A DNA stretch of 64,000 nucleotides, taken from positions 1-64,000 of the forward strand of contig JBLIEI010000002.1 of assembly GCA_047633055.1 (NCBI GenBank), given 5' to 3'. Origin of the DNA: CALJFL01 sp047633055 (GTDB lineage Bacteria > Pseudomonadota > Gammaproteobacteria > Pseudomonadales > Halieaceae). Each line of letters begins with the position of its first letter. Within the stretch, counting starts at the first letter, position 1. Of the stretch, positions 34,733 through 43,409 are shown in pieces. The notes beneath the pieces are model-generated. The model did no database searches. It was not told where the DNA came from and saw nothing but the letters and a program-made list of their open reading frames with translations. Made by a program: the position numbers and the translations under genes.

Positions 34733-35377
34733 GTGCATCAACGCCGCCTATCACTGGTCGATCGCTTCATCGGTGAAACAAACTCTGTACTGCGCACTCT
34801 GACCAACCGCGGCAACACCGCCGCACGAACTTCACCTAGTGAAGGCCACACCGAAGCGGACCTGAATGAAACGGAGCGCAGGCACGTTGCTGGACTTATG
34901 CGTGTCAATCACACGGGTGAAGTTTGTGCCCAGGCCCTCTATCAAGGTCAGGCCCTGACGGCCAAACTGCCAGATGTGGCTGAAGAGATGCAGCAGGCGG
35001 CAGAGGAAGAAATCGATCATCTGGTGTGGTGCGAGGAACGCCTGAGAGAACTCAATAGCCGCCCAAGTTTGCTCAATCCAGCATGGTATGGCATGTCATT
35101 CGCAGTGGGCGCTATCGCCGGTGCTATTGGCGACAAGGTAAGCCTCGGGTTTGTGGCAGCCACGGAAGAGCGGGTTTGCAATCACCTCAAAGATCACCTC
35201 AAGCAATTACCTGACGAGGACCGCAAGTCGCGACTTATTTTGCAGCAGATGCTGGAAGATGAAGAACGTCACGGTAAAAATGCACTTGAGGCCGGTGGCA
35301 CCGATTTCCCAGCGCCAGTGAAAAACGCCATGACCGTGGTATCTGCAGTAATGACCAAGAGTAGCTACTGGGTTTAA
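34733..35377 (+). CDS. coq7: 3-demethoxyubiquinol 3-hydroxylase (Coq7 type)
   Basis: The 214-residue di-iron enzyme hydroxylates the ubiquinone precursor at C6 in the membrane. Iron ligands lie in RVNHTGEVCAQALYQG, EEIDHLVWCEERL, VAATEERVCNHL and LEDEERHGKNA, a full ExxH set. GTG 34733 is taken as start because GGAG sits six bases upstream and it yields the family-type N-terminus HQRRLSLVDRF; TTG 34718 is the alternative. It follows purD closely. Confidence 0.93.
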   Translation: MHQRRLSLVDRFIGETNSVLRTLTNRGNTAARTSPSEGHTEADLNETERRHVAGLMRVNHTGEVCAQALYQGQALTAKLPDVAEEMQQAAEEEIDHLVWCEERLRELNSRPSLLNPAWYGMSFAVGAIAGAIGDKVSLGFVAATEERVCNHLKDHLKQLPDEDRKSRLILQQMLEDEERHGKNALEAGGTDFPAPVKNAMTVVSAVMTKSSYWV

Positions 35378-35418
35378 TGATCGCTATCGCCGCCCTCTAA
35401 ATCGTCGCTCAGCGTGCC

Positions 35419-35440
35419 GCCCCGTTCTACAGACCGGGGC
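35419..35440. terminator. Hairpin between convergent coq7 and osmC-like genes
   Basis: GCCCCG and CGGGGC form a 6-bp stem around a 10-base loop in the 71-bp gap between the convergent stops. There is no T-run on either side, so intrinsic termination is uncertain. It may only slow converging polymerases. Confidence 0.35.
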
Positions 35441-35448
35441 TTCCCCAG

Positions 35449-35877
35449 CTACTGCGCCATGAATTCCTGTAACTCATGACTGTGAGTGACTTCCACACCC
35501 CCGGCCGCAAGCATAATTGATGCGGAGCAATATTTTTCAGCCGACAGCTCAACCGCCCGCTTAACCTGAGTTTCCTTTAGCCCGACACCCGTAACGACGA
35601 AGTGCAGGTTGATGCTGGTAAAAACAGCGGGAACCGCATCGGCGCGCTCAGCCTGCAGCTCAACCCGGCAATCGGTCACTTTCTGGCGGGATTTCTTCAA
35701 CATACTCATAACATCGTAGACGGCGCAGCCACCAGTGCCCAGTAGTAACATCTCCATAGGCCGACAGCCCATGTTGCGGCCGCCCAAATCCTCTGGACCA
35801 TCCATTACCACGGAATGTCCGCTGCCCGATTCACCAATGAACATAGCGCCATCCATCCACTTAACTGTTGCTTGCAT
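35449..35877 (-). CDS. OsmC family protein (YhfA-like)
   Basis: The 142-residue protein has the OsmC fold: an N-terminal strand VKWMDGAMFIGES, the central helix RPMEMLLLGTGGCAVYDVMSML with one conserved Cys, and AVELSAEKYCSASIML with the second Cys near the C-terminal part. Some OsmC proteins reduce organic peroxides through this Cys pair; the YhfA branch lacks a proven activity. A homologous gene beside crp/vfr is common in gammaproteobacteria. Confidence 0.85.
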   Translation of the reverse strand: MQATVKWMDGAMFIGESGSGHSVVMDGPEDLGGRNMGCRPMEMLLLGTGGCAVYDVMSMLKKSRQKVTDCRVELQAERADAVPAVFTSINLHFVVTGVGLKETQVKRAVELSAEKYCSASIMLAAGGVEVTHSHELQEFMAQ

Positions 35878-36005
35878 AACTCATCCTCATCATAAATTGG
35901 GGCTTTCGGGACGCGGGAGCTTAGCATAGCAACTACGCCTTTACTTAGCCCCCGCGTAGGTTAGACTTCGCACCTGATAATTTTCTCGCACAGTGAGGGC
36001 AAAGG

Positions 36006-36653
36006 GTGATTAAACCCCAGATCGTCAATGCAATCCCCGGTGTAGAGAGTTTTCTACGCCACTGTCAGCGGCATGAATACAAGCCTAAGAGCGTCATTAT
36101 GCGCCAGGGTGAGGACAGCAATTCGCTGTACCTTATATTGGATGGCTCAGTTTCCGTGATGGTAGAAGACGAAGCCGATAAAGAACACAAAATGGTGGTG
36201 AGCTATCTCAATCCCGGAGATTTTTTTGGTGAGATGGGCTTATTTGGAAAAGAAACCGAGGAAGTACGCAGTGCCATGATCGTAGCCAGGACCCAATGTG
36301 AGGTCGCTGAAATTTCTTACGAGCGCTTCCATCAGATCCGCGCCCAGTTACCGGACATTTTGTTTGCGATAGCCCAACAAATGGGCATGCGGCTGCGCCA
36401 GACTACCCGTAAACTCAAGGACCTTGCCTTTGTCGATGTCTCAGGCAGGATCGCACAGACCCTGCTCGACCTGTGCAAAGAACCCGATGCCATGACGCAC
36501 CCCGACGGCATGCAAATCAAAATCACCCGCCAGGAACTGGCCAAGATCGTGGGCTGCTCCCGCGAGATGGCCGGTCGAGTCCTGAAGACACTGGAGCAGG
36601 ATGGCCTGGTGTCGGTGACGGGTAAAACTATGGTGGTCTTTGGAACCCGATGA
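36006..36653 (+). CDS. crp: CRP/Vfr-type cAMP receptor transcription factor
   Basis: The 215-residue regulator has a cyclic-nucleotide domain (residues about 15-125) with YLILDGSVSVMVEDE and PGDFFGEMGLFGKETEEVRSA, where Gly-Glu and Arg-Ser contact cAMP. The C-terminal helix-turn-helix is TRQELAKIVGCSREMAGRVLKTLE, nearly the CRP/Vfr recognition helix. The start is GTG with AAAGG close upstream. The end overlaps the TPR-methyltransferase gene by ATGA, so the two are coupled. Confidence 0.95.
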   Translation: MIKPQIVNAIPGVESFLRHCQRHEYKPKSVIMRQGEDSNSLYLILDGSVSVMVEDEADKEHKMVVSYLNPGDFFGEMGLFGKETEEVRSAMIVARTQCEVAEISYERFHQIRAQLPDILFAIAQQMGMRLRQTTRKLKDLAFVDVSGRIAQTLLDLCKEPDAMTHPDGMQIKITRQELAKIVGCSREMAGRVLKTLEQDGLVSVTGKTMVVFGTR

Positions 36654-38218
36654 GTACTCCTTCAATGACGCCCGACCAAGCGATAGCACTGGCGAAAGAG
36701 CATACCAGCCGCGGCAACACAGCAGCGGCAGTCGGTATTTATAAGAATATTTTAGCCAAATCACCACACCATAAAAAAGCCAAAAAAGCCCTGAAAGCGC
36801 TACAAAAACCCGAAGGTAAAAAGTCTCCCGACGCGTTCAAGACCGATATGGATGCTGTGCTGGCGCTATATTCAGAAGCCAAGCTTGATCAGGCGCTTAC
36901 CCAGGTTAAGCGACTTTGCAAACTGCACCCCGATCAGCCTATGCCGCTGAACGTAATGGGGACAATACTGGCGGGGCTTGATAAAAACGAGCAAGCTATA
37001 TCTGCGTACAAGGCAGCACTGACTCTTGCTCCAGACTATCTGGACGCATTGAATAACCTGGGCTCAGGGTTGCACATAGAGGGGCAGCACGATCAAGCGA
37101 TTGAGGCTTATCGACACCTGATTGCTATGAATCCCAACTATGCAGACGCTTACTACAATCTGGGCAACGTCCTCTACGCCGCAGATCAACCAGCTGAGTC
37201 AGTCGCAAACTATGAAAAAGCAGTTGAATTACGACCCGGCGTCGCCCGCAGTCATATTCGCCTCGGCCTTGCCCTCAAAAAGCTGGGGAGAGCAAACGCC
37301 GCCATGACGTCATTTCGCAATGCCTTGGCAATCGATCCCAAGCGAGTGGATGCCTTAGAATATATGGGTGATGCACTGAAAGATGAGGGGCTGGCAAGCT
37401 CTGCCGTCTCTTGGTATACGGATGCCATAAAGCTCGCGCCCGATTACCCATCTATACACTTCAAGCTGGGCCAGGTTCTATTAGGCTTGGACAGACGGGA
37501 GGAAGCCATAGTCGCACTGGAGCGCAATGCTGCGCTGCTTCCTGAATTCGGCCAGGCGGAACACTTTCTCGCAGCAGCCAGAGGTCAACAAACTTCCACC
37601 GCTCCTACTAATTATGTATCCAGTCTGTTTGACGATTACGCCACTCGATTCGAAAGCCACCTTGTGCTTAGCCTTGAGTACGATGCGCCCAAAAAGCTAC
37701 GCGCGATGGTTAACAACGAGAAGCTAATACCTCAGCCATTATTGAGGGCAATAGATCTGGGCTGCGGCACCGGATTGTGTGCGGTGGCCTTTGACGGCCT
37801 TTACCAGAGCATCGATGGCATTGATTTGTCATCCAAAATGATCGCTCAGGCCGGATCAAAAGGACTTTATAACACACTGCAACTGGGTCCAATAACCACC
37901 GTTCTGGAATCGTTAAAAGAAGACTTTAATCTTTTTATTGCCGCGGATACGCTAGTCTACATTGGCGATTTGAATCCGGTGATGGGGGCAATATCAAATC
38001 AGGCAGCTGCAGGCGCCGTATTTGCGTTCTCGACCGAGCATATGGATGGGTCGCAGTATGAATTGCGCGCCACAGGGCGCTATGCGCATTCCAAAGACTA
38101 CATCGTGGAATGTACCAAAGCTGCAGGATTTGAACTGGTCGCCTATGAGGAATCGAATCTCAGGAAGGAATCCCGTGGCTGGATAACCGGCGGATTTTAC
38201 TTGATGAAAAAGGTCTAG
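36650..38218 (+). CDS. TPR protein with C-terminal SAM methyltransferase domain
   Basis: The 522-residue protein has two parts. Residues about 10-310 contain a series of tetratricopeptide repeats (such as QAISAYKAALTLAPDYLDALNNLG, QAIEAYRHLIAMNPNYADAYYNLG). Residues about 340-520 form a class I methyltransferase with SAM motif I AIDLGCGTGLCAVAF and DGIDLSSKMIAQA. TPR-methyltransferase fusions often modify proteins or small carriers, but the substrate is unknown. The ATGA overlap with crp suggests co-expression with the cAMP regulator, which is unusual. Confidence 0.85.
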   Translation: MSTPSMTPDQAIALAKEHTSRGNTAAAVGIYKNILAKSPHHKKAKKALKALQKPEGKKSPDAFKTDMDAVLALYSEAKLDQALTQVKRLCKLHPDQPMPLNVMGTILAGLDKNEQAISAYKAALTLAPDYLDALNNLGSGLHIEGQHDQAIEAYRHLIAMNPNYADAYYNLGNVLYAADQPAESVANYEKAVELRPGVARSHIRLGLALKKLGRANAAMTSFRNALAIDPKRVDALEYMGDALKDEGLASSAVSWYTDAIKLAPDYPSIHFKLGQVLLGLDRREEAIVALERNAALLPEFGQAEHFLAAARGQQTSTAPTNYVSSLFDDYATRFESHLVLSLEYDAPKKLRAMVNNEKLIPQPLLRAIDLGCGTGLCAVAFDGLYQSIDGIDLSSKMIAQAGSKGLYNTLQLGPITTVLESLKEDFNLFIAADTLVYIGDLNPVMGAISNQAAAGAVFAFSTEHMDGSQYELRATGRYAHSKDYIVECTKAAGFELVAYEESNLRKESRGWITGGFYLMKKV

Positions 38219-38242
38219 AAATTAATCCCGTCAGAAAAGTGA

Positions 38243-39046
38243 TTAGCCAAACAATTCCTGCAACCGTGAACCAGGATCTTCGGCTCGCATAAAAGCCTCG
38301 CCCACAAGAAACGCGTGCACGTCACGCTCCCTCATCGACGAAATATCATCCTGTGTATGAATGCCACTCTCGGTAACTACCACTCGGTCCTGAGGAATAT
38401 AGGGTAATAGACGAAACGTTGTATCCAGAGACGTTTCAAAGGTATGGAGATTACGGTTGTTAATGCCAATCAGCGGCGTAGTCAGTTGCAGCGCGCGCTC
38501 CAACTCTGCCCGATCATGAACTTCTACCAGAACATCCACCCCCACCTCTGCCGCGGTGGCGGCCAACTCATGCAGCTGCGTATCGGACAACACTGCTGCA
38601 ATCAACAAAATGGCATCGGCTCCCATCGCTCTGGCCTCAATCACCTGATACGGATCGACCGTAAAGTCCTTGCGAAGCACCGGTATCGAACAAGCGGCGC
38701 GGGCGCTGCGCAGGTAGTCATCGCAGCCCTGAAAAAAATCGACGTCAGTCAATACCGATAAACAGGTGGCACCACCACGTTCGTAGCTGGCAGCAATTTG
38801 CTCGGGATTGAAGTTCTCGCGGATCACGCCCTTACTGGGAGATGCTTTTTTTACCTCGGCAATAACCGCAGGCTCAGCACCTTTAACTCGCGCCACCAGT
38901 GCATTGGCGAAGCCTCGGGCAGGAGATTGTTCCCTCGCACTCGCTTCCAGTGTCGCAACGCCAACCTCCAGCTTGCGCGCCGCAACTTCTTCAATCTTAC
39001 GCTCGACAATTTTGTCCAGAATGGTCCCGGATCCAACAAATTCCAC
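38243..39046 (-). CDS. trpC: Indole-3-glycerol phosphate synthase
   Basis: The 267-residue TIM-barrel enzyme closes the indole ring. It starts with TILDKIVERKIEEVAARK and carries VIAEVKKASPSKGVI, LRKDFTVDPYQVIEARAMGADAILLI, IGINNRNLHTFETSL and VTESGIHTQDD. It is a stand-alone TrpC without a fused TrpF. It follows trpD by one base on the minus strand. Confidence 0.97.
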   Translation of the reverse strand: MEFVGSGTILDKIVERKIEEVAARKLEVGVATLEASAREQSPARGFANALVARVKGAEPAVIAEVKKASPSKGVIRENFNPEQIAASYERGGATCLSVLTDVDFFQGCDDYLRSARAACSIPVLRKDFTVDPYQVIEARAMGADAILLIAAVLSDTQLHELAATAAEVGVDVLVEVHDRAELERALQLTTPLIGINNRNLHTFETSLDTTFRLLPYIPQDRVVVTESGIHTQDDISSMRERDVHAFLVGEAFMRAEDPGSRLQELFG

Positions 39047-39047
39047 G

Positions 39048-40091
39048 CTAACGCTCCTGAGTGCTCATTAACTGGGTAAAGTTTATAAAGGCCTTCAATT
39101 TTTCTTCCGCCTGACCCGAGTCCAGCAAATCGTCGGCTATCGCCACCCCCTCGGCCAAAGTAGAAGCAACGCCGGAAACATAGATCGTGGCACCAGCGTT
39201 CAGTGCGATCATTGCTGCCGCTTTTTTCGCAGCGGCATCGTCCGAGCCTGAGAGTGCGCGCCGAATAAGAGCGGCCGAAGCCTCGGCACTATCCACAATC
39301 AGGCCATCGAGCGACTGGACAATCATGCCAAAATCTCGGGGCGAGATACGGTAGGTGGTGATTTCACCATTGCGCAGTTCAGCTACCTGGGTGCCGCCCG
39401 CTATGGATATTTCGTCAAGGCCCTCATCGCCATGCACGACCATTGCATGCTCACTACCCAAGGCTTGTAGCACATGCGCAAGCGGCTCGACCAGATCAGC
39501 TGAGAAGACGCCCAACACTTGGCGTTTCACTTTCGCGGGGTTGGTCAGAGGCCCAAGAATATTGAACAGAGTTCGCATCCCTAATTCGCGACGTGGGCCG
39601 ATAGCATGGCGCATTGCGCTGTGGTGTGCAGGTGCAAACATGAATCCCATACCCACTTCGTTGATTGCTCTTGCGACCTGCTCAGGGCTTAGATCGAGAG
39701 GCACTCCCAGGGTCTCCAGAACATCCGAACTGCCGCTGGTACTGGATACCGAGCGATTGCCATGTTTAGCGACTCTGGCACCGGCCGCTGCGACCACAAA
39801 CGTGGAAGCGGTAGAGACATTGAAGAGATTGGCACCGTCACCGCCCGTGCCCACCAGATCCACTAAATTATCCTGTGCTACCTCCACAGGAGTGGCTAAA
39901 TCGCGCATCACTGCGGCTGCGCCGGCGATTTCATCTATCGACTCACCCTTACAACGCAGACCCATCAGTAGCCCGCCAATCTGCGCGTCTGTGGCTTCGC
40001 CAGTCATCACCTGAGTCATCACCGCGGCCATAGCCTGACGGCTGAGGTCCTTACCTTCAACCAGATGCGCTAAAGCCTGCTCAATATTCAT
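39048..40091 (-). CDS. trpD: Anthranilate phosphoribosyltransferase
   Basis: The 347-residue enzyme transfers phosphoribose to anthranilate. It has the PRPP loop LVGTGGDGANLFNVST, KHGNRSVSSTSGSSDVLE, and FNILGPLTNPAKVKRQVLGVF. It follows trpG by 9 bp and precedes trpC, forming trpE-G-D-C in transcription order. Confidence 0.97.
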   Translation of the reverse strand: MNIEQALAHLVEGKDLSRQAMAAVMTQVMTGEATDAQIGGLLMGLRCKGESIDEIAGAAAVMRDLATPVEVAQDNLVDLVGTGGDGANLFNVSTASTFVVAAAGARVAKHGNRSVSSTSGSSDVLETLGVPLDLSPEQVARAINEVGMGFMFAPAHHSAMRHAIGPRRELGMRTLFNILGPLTNPAKVKRQVLGVFSADLVEPLAHVLQALGSEHAMVVHGDEGLDEISIAGGTQVAELRNGEITTYRISPRDFGMIVQSLDGLIVDSAEASAALIRRALSGSDDAAAKKAAAMIALNAGATIYVSGVASTLAEGVAIADDLLDSGQAEEKLKAFINFTQLMSTQER

Positions 40092-40100
40092 GATCCGCTC

Positions 40101-40679
40101 CTACTGCTCCAAGAAATTACGCAACAAATCGTGCCCATGAGCCGTAAGTATCGATTCAGGGTGAAACTGCACCCCTTCAATTGCCAAGTCTCGATGCCTC
40201 AAGCCCATTATTTCATCTATTTCACCCGCGTCGGTTTCAGTCCACGCGGTTAATTCCAAACAGTCCGGTAAACTTTCTCGCTCCACCACCAGACTGTGAT
40301 AGCGGGTTGCCTCAAAGGGCTCACTTAAACCTTTAAAGACACCTTCATCCGAATGATGAATGGGCGAGGTCTTACCATGCATGACCTTGCGCGCCCTAAC
40401 CACGGCACCGCCGAAGACCTGGCCAATGCTCTGGTGGCCCAAACAAATTCCCAGCAGCGGAAGCTTGCCCGCGTAAGCTTCTATCACTGCCATAGAAATA
40501 CCCGCCTCATTGGGCGTGCAAGGTCCGGGTGAAATAACAATTCGCTCGGGGTTCAGCGATTCAATCTCTGCGACAGTAATCTCGTCGTTACGCACCACAT
40601 GGACCTCAGCGCCCAACTCAGCAAGATATTGCACTACGTTATAAGTAAAAGAATCGTAATTGTCGATCATTAGCAGCAT
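40101..40679 (-). CDS. trpG: Anthranilate synthase component II (glutamine amidotransferase)
   Basis: The 192-residue class I amidotransferase supplies ammonia to TrpE. It starts MLLMIDNYDSFTYNVVQYL and carries the nucleophile in LGICLGHQSIGQVFGG, with the His-Glu pair in GVQFHPESILT. It is not fused to trpD. It lies 2 bp after trpE. Confidence 0.97.
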   Translation of the reverse strand: MLLMIDNYDSFTYNVVQYLAELGAEVHVVRNDEITVAEIESLNPERIVISPGPCTPNEAGISMAVIEAYAGKLPLLGICLGHQSIGQVFGGAVVRARKVMHGKTSPIHHSDEGVFKGLSEPFEATRYHSLVVERESLPDCLELTAWTETDAGEIDEIMGLRHRDLAIEGVQFHPESILTAHGHDLLRNFLEQ

Positions 40680-40681
40680 AA

Positions 40682-42166
40682 CTATTCCTCCCCCGCCAAC
40701 ACCATAGACGCTGCCCGGAACATAACCCGGGCTTTGTTACGGGTCTCTTTCCATTCCAATGCCGGCACGGAGTCTGCAACCACGCCCCCACCGGCCTGTA
40801 TATAGAGTGTATCGTTCTTAATGACCGCCGTGCGAATCGCTATTGCGGTGTCCATATCGCCAGCCCACGAAATATAACCTACCGCGCCGCCATAGACACC
40901 ACGCTTAACCGGCTCTAGCTCATCGATGATCTCCATGGCGCGGATTTTTGGCGCGCCAGAGAGTGTGCCTGCAGGCAGCGTCGCTTTTAGTACATCAAAA
41001 GCCGAGCGGCCAGATTTCAGCTCACCCGTGACATTAGAGACGATGTGCATGACGTGTGAGTAGCGTTCAACGACCATCTTGTCAGTGAGCTCAACCGTCC
41101 CTGTTTTGGCAATTCGGCCCACATCATTTCGCCCCAAATCGATTAGCATCAGATGCTCGGCAATCTCTTTTGGGTCAGACAATAGCTCGCGCTCCATAGC
41201 CTCATCTTCTTCCTCAGTGTGCCCACGCCGACGGGTACCCGCAATCGGTCGGAGAGTGACAACACCCTGTTCCAGACGCGCCAATATCTCTGGTGAGGAA
41301 CCTACAATGTGAAAGTCGTCGAGATCGAGATAAAACATATAAGGCGAAGGATTGAGATTGCGCAAAGCGCGGTACAAATTGAGCGGAGGTGCCGCAAAAG
41401 GGATACTCATCCGTTGAGACGGCACCACTTGCATAACATCCCCGGCCAGCACGTACTCTTTGACTTTATTAACCGACGCTTCATAGTCCTCGCGGGTGAA
41501 GTCTGATTCCGCGAGAGATTCCAATTCAGCGCGATCCGCAGCGTCGAGGATAACGGGAGGTAGCGGTTCGACCTGCCTCGATAAACGGCCTGCCAGGATT
41601 TGCAGGCGATCTTCGGCGCAACGCAGCGCGTCATTCTGTCCGGGGTCTGCATTCACAATGAGACGGATAGTGCCTGCAAGATTGTCAAAAACCAGAACCT
41701 CTTCTGACACCATCAGTAATATATCGGGCGTGCCCAACCGGTCTGGTGGTGCTGAATCCCGAAGTCGTGACTCGACATAGCGGACTGTGTCATAGCCAAA
41801 ATAACCGACCAAACCACCGTGAAATACGGGCAAATCCGGCTGTGGAGCCGTGTTGTATCGCTGGCCAAACGCTTCAGCATAGGCCAGCGGATCTTCGACC
41901 TCTTCACTGGCGACCAGTTCGCCATCCACCCAAGTTTCCGCTCGATGGCCAAAAACTTTCAGCAGCGTGCGGCAGGGCAGACCAATGATCGAGTAACGGC
42001 CCCACTTTTCGCCGCCATGAACGGATTCAAACAAGTAGGTGTAAGAGCCTTCGGCGACTTTTCGATAGGCGCTGAGCGGGGTTTCGAGATCGGCCAGCAC
42101 TTCGATGCTGACAGGGATACGGTTATAGTCCTGCGCTGCAAGAGCAGCAAAGTCCTCGGGAGTCAT
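40682..42166 (-). CDS. trpE: Anthranilate synthase component I
   Basis: The 494-residue enzyme makes anthranilate from chorismate. The feedback-binding N-terminal region contains YLFESVHGGEKWGRYS. The chorismate domain has FYLDLDDFHIVGSSPEIL, RPIAGTRRRGHTEEED, LIDLGRNDVGRI and TLPAGTLSGAPKIRAMEII. It is first in the operon, preceded by a leader peptide gene and an attenuator at 42195-42289. Confidence 0.97.
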   Translation of the reverse strand: MTPEDFAALAAQDYNRIPVSIEVLADLETPLSAYRKVAEGSYTYLFESVHGGEKWGRYSIIGLPCRTLLKVFGHRAETWVDGELVASEEVEDPLAYAEAFGQRYNTAPQPDLPVFHGGLVGYFGYDTVRYVESRLRDSAPPDRLGTPDILLMVSEEVLVFDNLAGTIRLIVNADPGQNDALRCAEDRLQILAGRLSRQVEPLPPVILDAADRAELESLAESDFTREDYEASVNKVKEYVLAGDVMQVVPSQRMSIPFAAPPLNLYRALRNLNPSPYMFYLDLDDFHIVGSSPEILARLEQGVVTLRPIAGTRRRGHTEEEDEAMERELLSDPKEIAEHLMLIDLGRNDVGRIAKTGTVELTDKMVVERYSHVMHIVSNVTGELKSGRSAFDVLKATLPAGTLSGAPKIRAMEIIDELEPVKRGVYGGAVGYISWAGDMDTAIAIRTAVIKNDTLYIQAGGGVVADSVPALEWKETRNKARVMFRAASMVLAGEE

Positions 42167-42194
42167 GGGGTGTCCTTGGAGAGTGGATGAGCGT

Positions 42195-42231
42195 AAAAAA
42201 AGGTCGCGATGTAGCCCTGGCTACCATCGCC
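42195..42231 (-). terminator. trp operon attenuator (intrinsic terminator)
   Basis: On the minus strand GCGATGGTAGCC pairs with GGCTACATCGC (one bulged G), giving an 11-bp stem that ends a few bases before a run of seven Ts. It lies 29 bp upstream of trpE, where it can only act as a conditional terminator. Its 5' arm contains the last Trp codon and stop codon of the leader peptide. Confidence 0.8.
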
Positions 42232-42289
42232 AACAAGTGACCTCGCGCATCGACAAGACTTCGATGCTGTTACGCTTTGCTGCAGACAC
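42221..42289 (-). CDS. trpL: trp operon leader peptide
   Basis: A 22-residue frame starts at GTG 42289 with GGAG six bases upstream (42296-42299) and ends with Cys-Trp-Arg-Trp-stop. Two Trp codons in the last three sense codons, the location between a promoter and a terminator, and trpE as the next gene identify it as the ribosome sensor of a trp attenuator. A second hairpin (42247-42267, perfect 7-bp arms) lies inside the frame. An internal ATG at 42250 would give a 9-residue version with the same end, but its start codon is in that hairpin and lacks a good ribosome site. Confidence 0.75.
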   Translation of the reverse strand: MSAAKRNSIEVLSMREVTCWRW

Positions 42290-42317
42290 AGCGGTCTCCG
42301 GAGTTTTCTAGCACGCC

Positions 42318-42345
42318 ATTGTACATCCCGGATGCGGATTCGCAA
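42318..42345 (-). promoter_or_regulatory. trp operon promoter
   Basis: On the minus strand TTGCGA (42340-42345) and TACAAT (42318-42323) are separated by 16 bp. Transcription would begin near 42311, about 20 bases before the leader-peptide start, which fits a short attenuator leader. Confidence 0.6.
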
Positions 42346-42397
42346 ATGTTTAGGGCTCGCGGGTGTCCTCTACCTTTGTGGTACGTGCCTGGGTCGC

Positions 42398-42468
42398 CCG
42401 TTAGCTTGGTAATACCCTGTATCGCTTATCAGGGGCATGCGCTCTACAGGGTATTTCCAAGCTAACGG
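42398..42468. repeat. Long inverted repeat with 24-bp arms between rpe and trpE
   Basis: Arms at 42398-42421 and 42445-42468 are reverse complements with one mismatch (CCGTTAGCTTGG core) and are separated by 23 bases. No T-run follows on either strand. The element lies in the gap of about 330 bp between rpe and the trp leader, where many relatives carry gph. A TATAAT on the minus strand at 42515-42520 could start a short transcript through it. It may be a dispersed palindromic element or an uncharacterised RNA structure. No gene is seen in 42346-42616. Confidence 0.6.
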
Positions 42469-42616
42469 ACTGAGCGTGCGGAAACTGGTGAGCTGAAGCG
42501 ATCTAAACAACGGGATTATAGGGACTTTAAAAGATTTAAGCGGTCGCGTTATGTCGCGGTAGAGTTCGAGAGGACGGACGTCAATCCAACGCACCGTCCG
42601 CACGTCCTGGCAAGAC

Positions 42617-43285
42617 CTAAACCGAAGCCAACTCAGCACGCATCTCGGAAATAACCCCTGCATAATCCGGCGCATTAAAAATTGCCGAGCCAGCAACAAA
42701 GGTATCGGCACCCGCAGCGGCTATCTCGGCGATATTCTTTGCAGTGACGCCGCCATCGACTTCCAGACGGATGTCGAGCCCGGATTCATCGATTAGTGCC
42801 CGCGCCTGACGGAGTTTATCGAGGGTGCCGGGTATAAATGACTGGCCGCCAAACCCTGGGTTGACTGACATCAGCAAGATCATATCGACTTTGTCCATCA
42901 CGTATTCCAGCACGTCCAGCCCCATATGGGGATTGAACACCAGGCCGGATTTACAGCCTGCATCGCGGATCATCTGCAACGAGCGGTCCACGTGGGTGGA
43001 GGCATCGGGGTGGAAGGTGATGTAACTGGCTCCGACATCGGCAAAATCACCGATGAGCTGGTCTACCGGGCTGACCATCAGATGCACATCAATATCGGCG
43101 GTGACGCCATGCGATCGCAGGGCCTTGCAGACCATGGGGCCTATAGTGAGGTTAGGGACATAATGATTGTCCATGACATCAAAATGCACGATGTCCGCGC
43201 CGGCCGCCAGTACGGCATCAACTTCTTCACCAAGACGGGCGAAGTCGGCAGAAAGAATAGATGGGGCTATGAGGTAGTCGCGCAT
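42617..43285 (-). CDS. rpe: Ribulose-phosphate 3-epimerase
   Basis: The 222-residue TIM-barrel enzyme interconverts ribulose-5-P and xylulose-5-P. It has IAPSILSADFARLGEEV, VHFDVMDNHYVPNLTIGP with metal ligands, LMSVNPGFGGQSFIP and LEVDGGVTAKNIAEIAAAGAD. In most relatives gph follows and then trpE; here no phosphatase gene is found before trpE. Confidence 0.96.
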   Translation of the reverse strand: MRDYLIAPSILSADFARLGEEVDAVLAAGADIVHFDVMDNHYVPNLTIGPMVCKALRSHGVTADIDVHLMVSPVDQLIGDFADVGASYITFHPDASTHVDRSLQMIRDAGCKSGLVFNPHMGLDVLEYVMDKVDMILLMSVNPGFGGQSFIPGTLDKLRQARALIDESGLDIRLEVDGGVTAKNIAEIAAAGADTFVAGSAIFNAPDYAGVISEMRAELASV

Positions 43286-43409
43286 TTTATGCTCCGTAAT
43301 CGCTGATGGCGGGTATTCTAGCGGTTACGCAAGCTTTGTTCACGACCTTGAGGAATTATTGTGTGTTTCAAATCAGGTGGCTCCCACGCTGGAACCAAAT
43401 CGTCGGAGA

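Noticed and set aside
42163..42345. A 60-codon minus-strand frame covering the trp leader region
   Set aside because: It runs through the trp promoter and terminator and into the trpE start; the shorter frame with a ribosome site and Trp codons explains the region better.
42375..42480. Intrinsic terminator for rpe formed by the long inverted repeat
   Set aside because: Neither strand has a T-run after the stem, so it is listed as a repeat instead.
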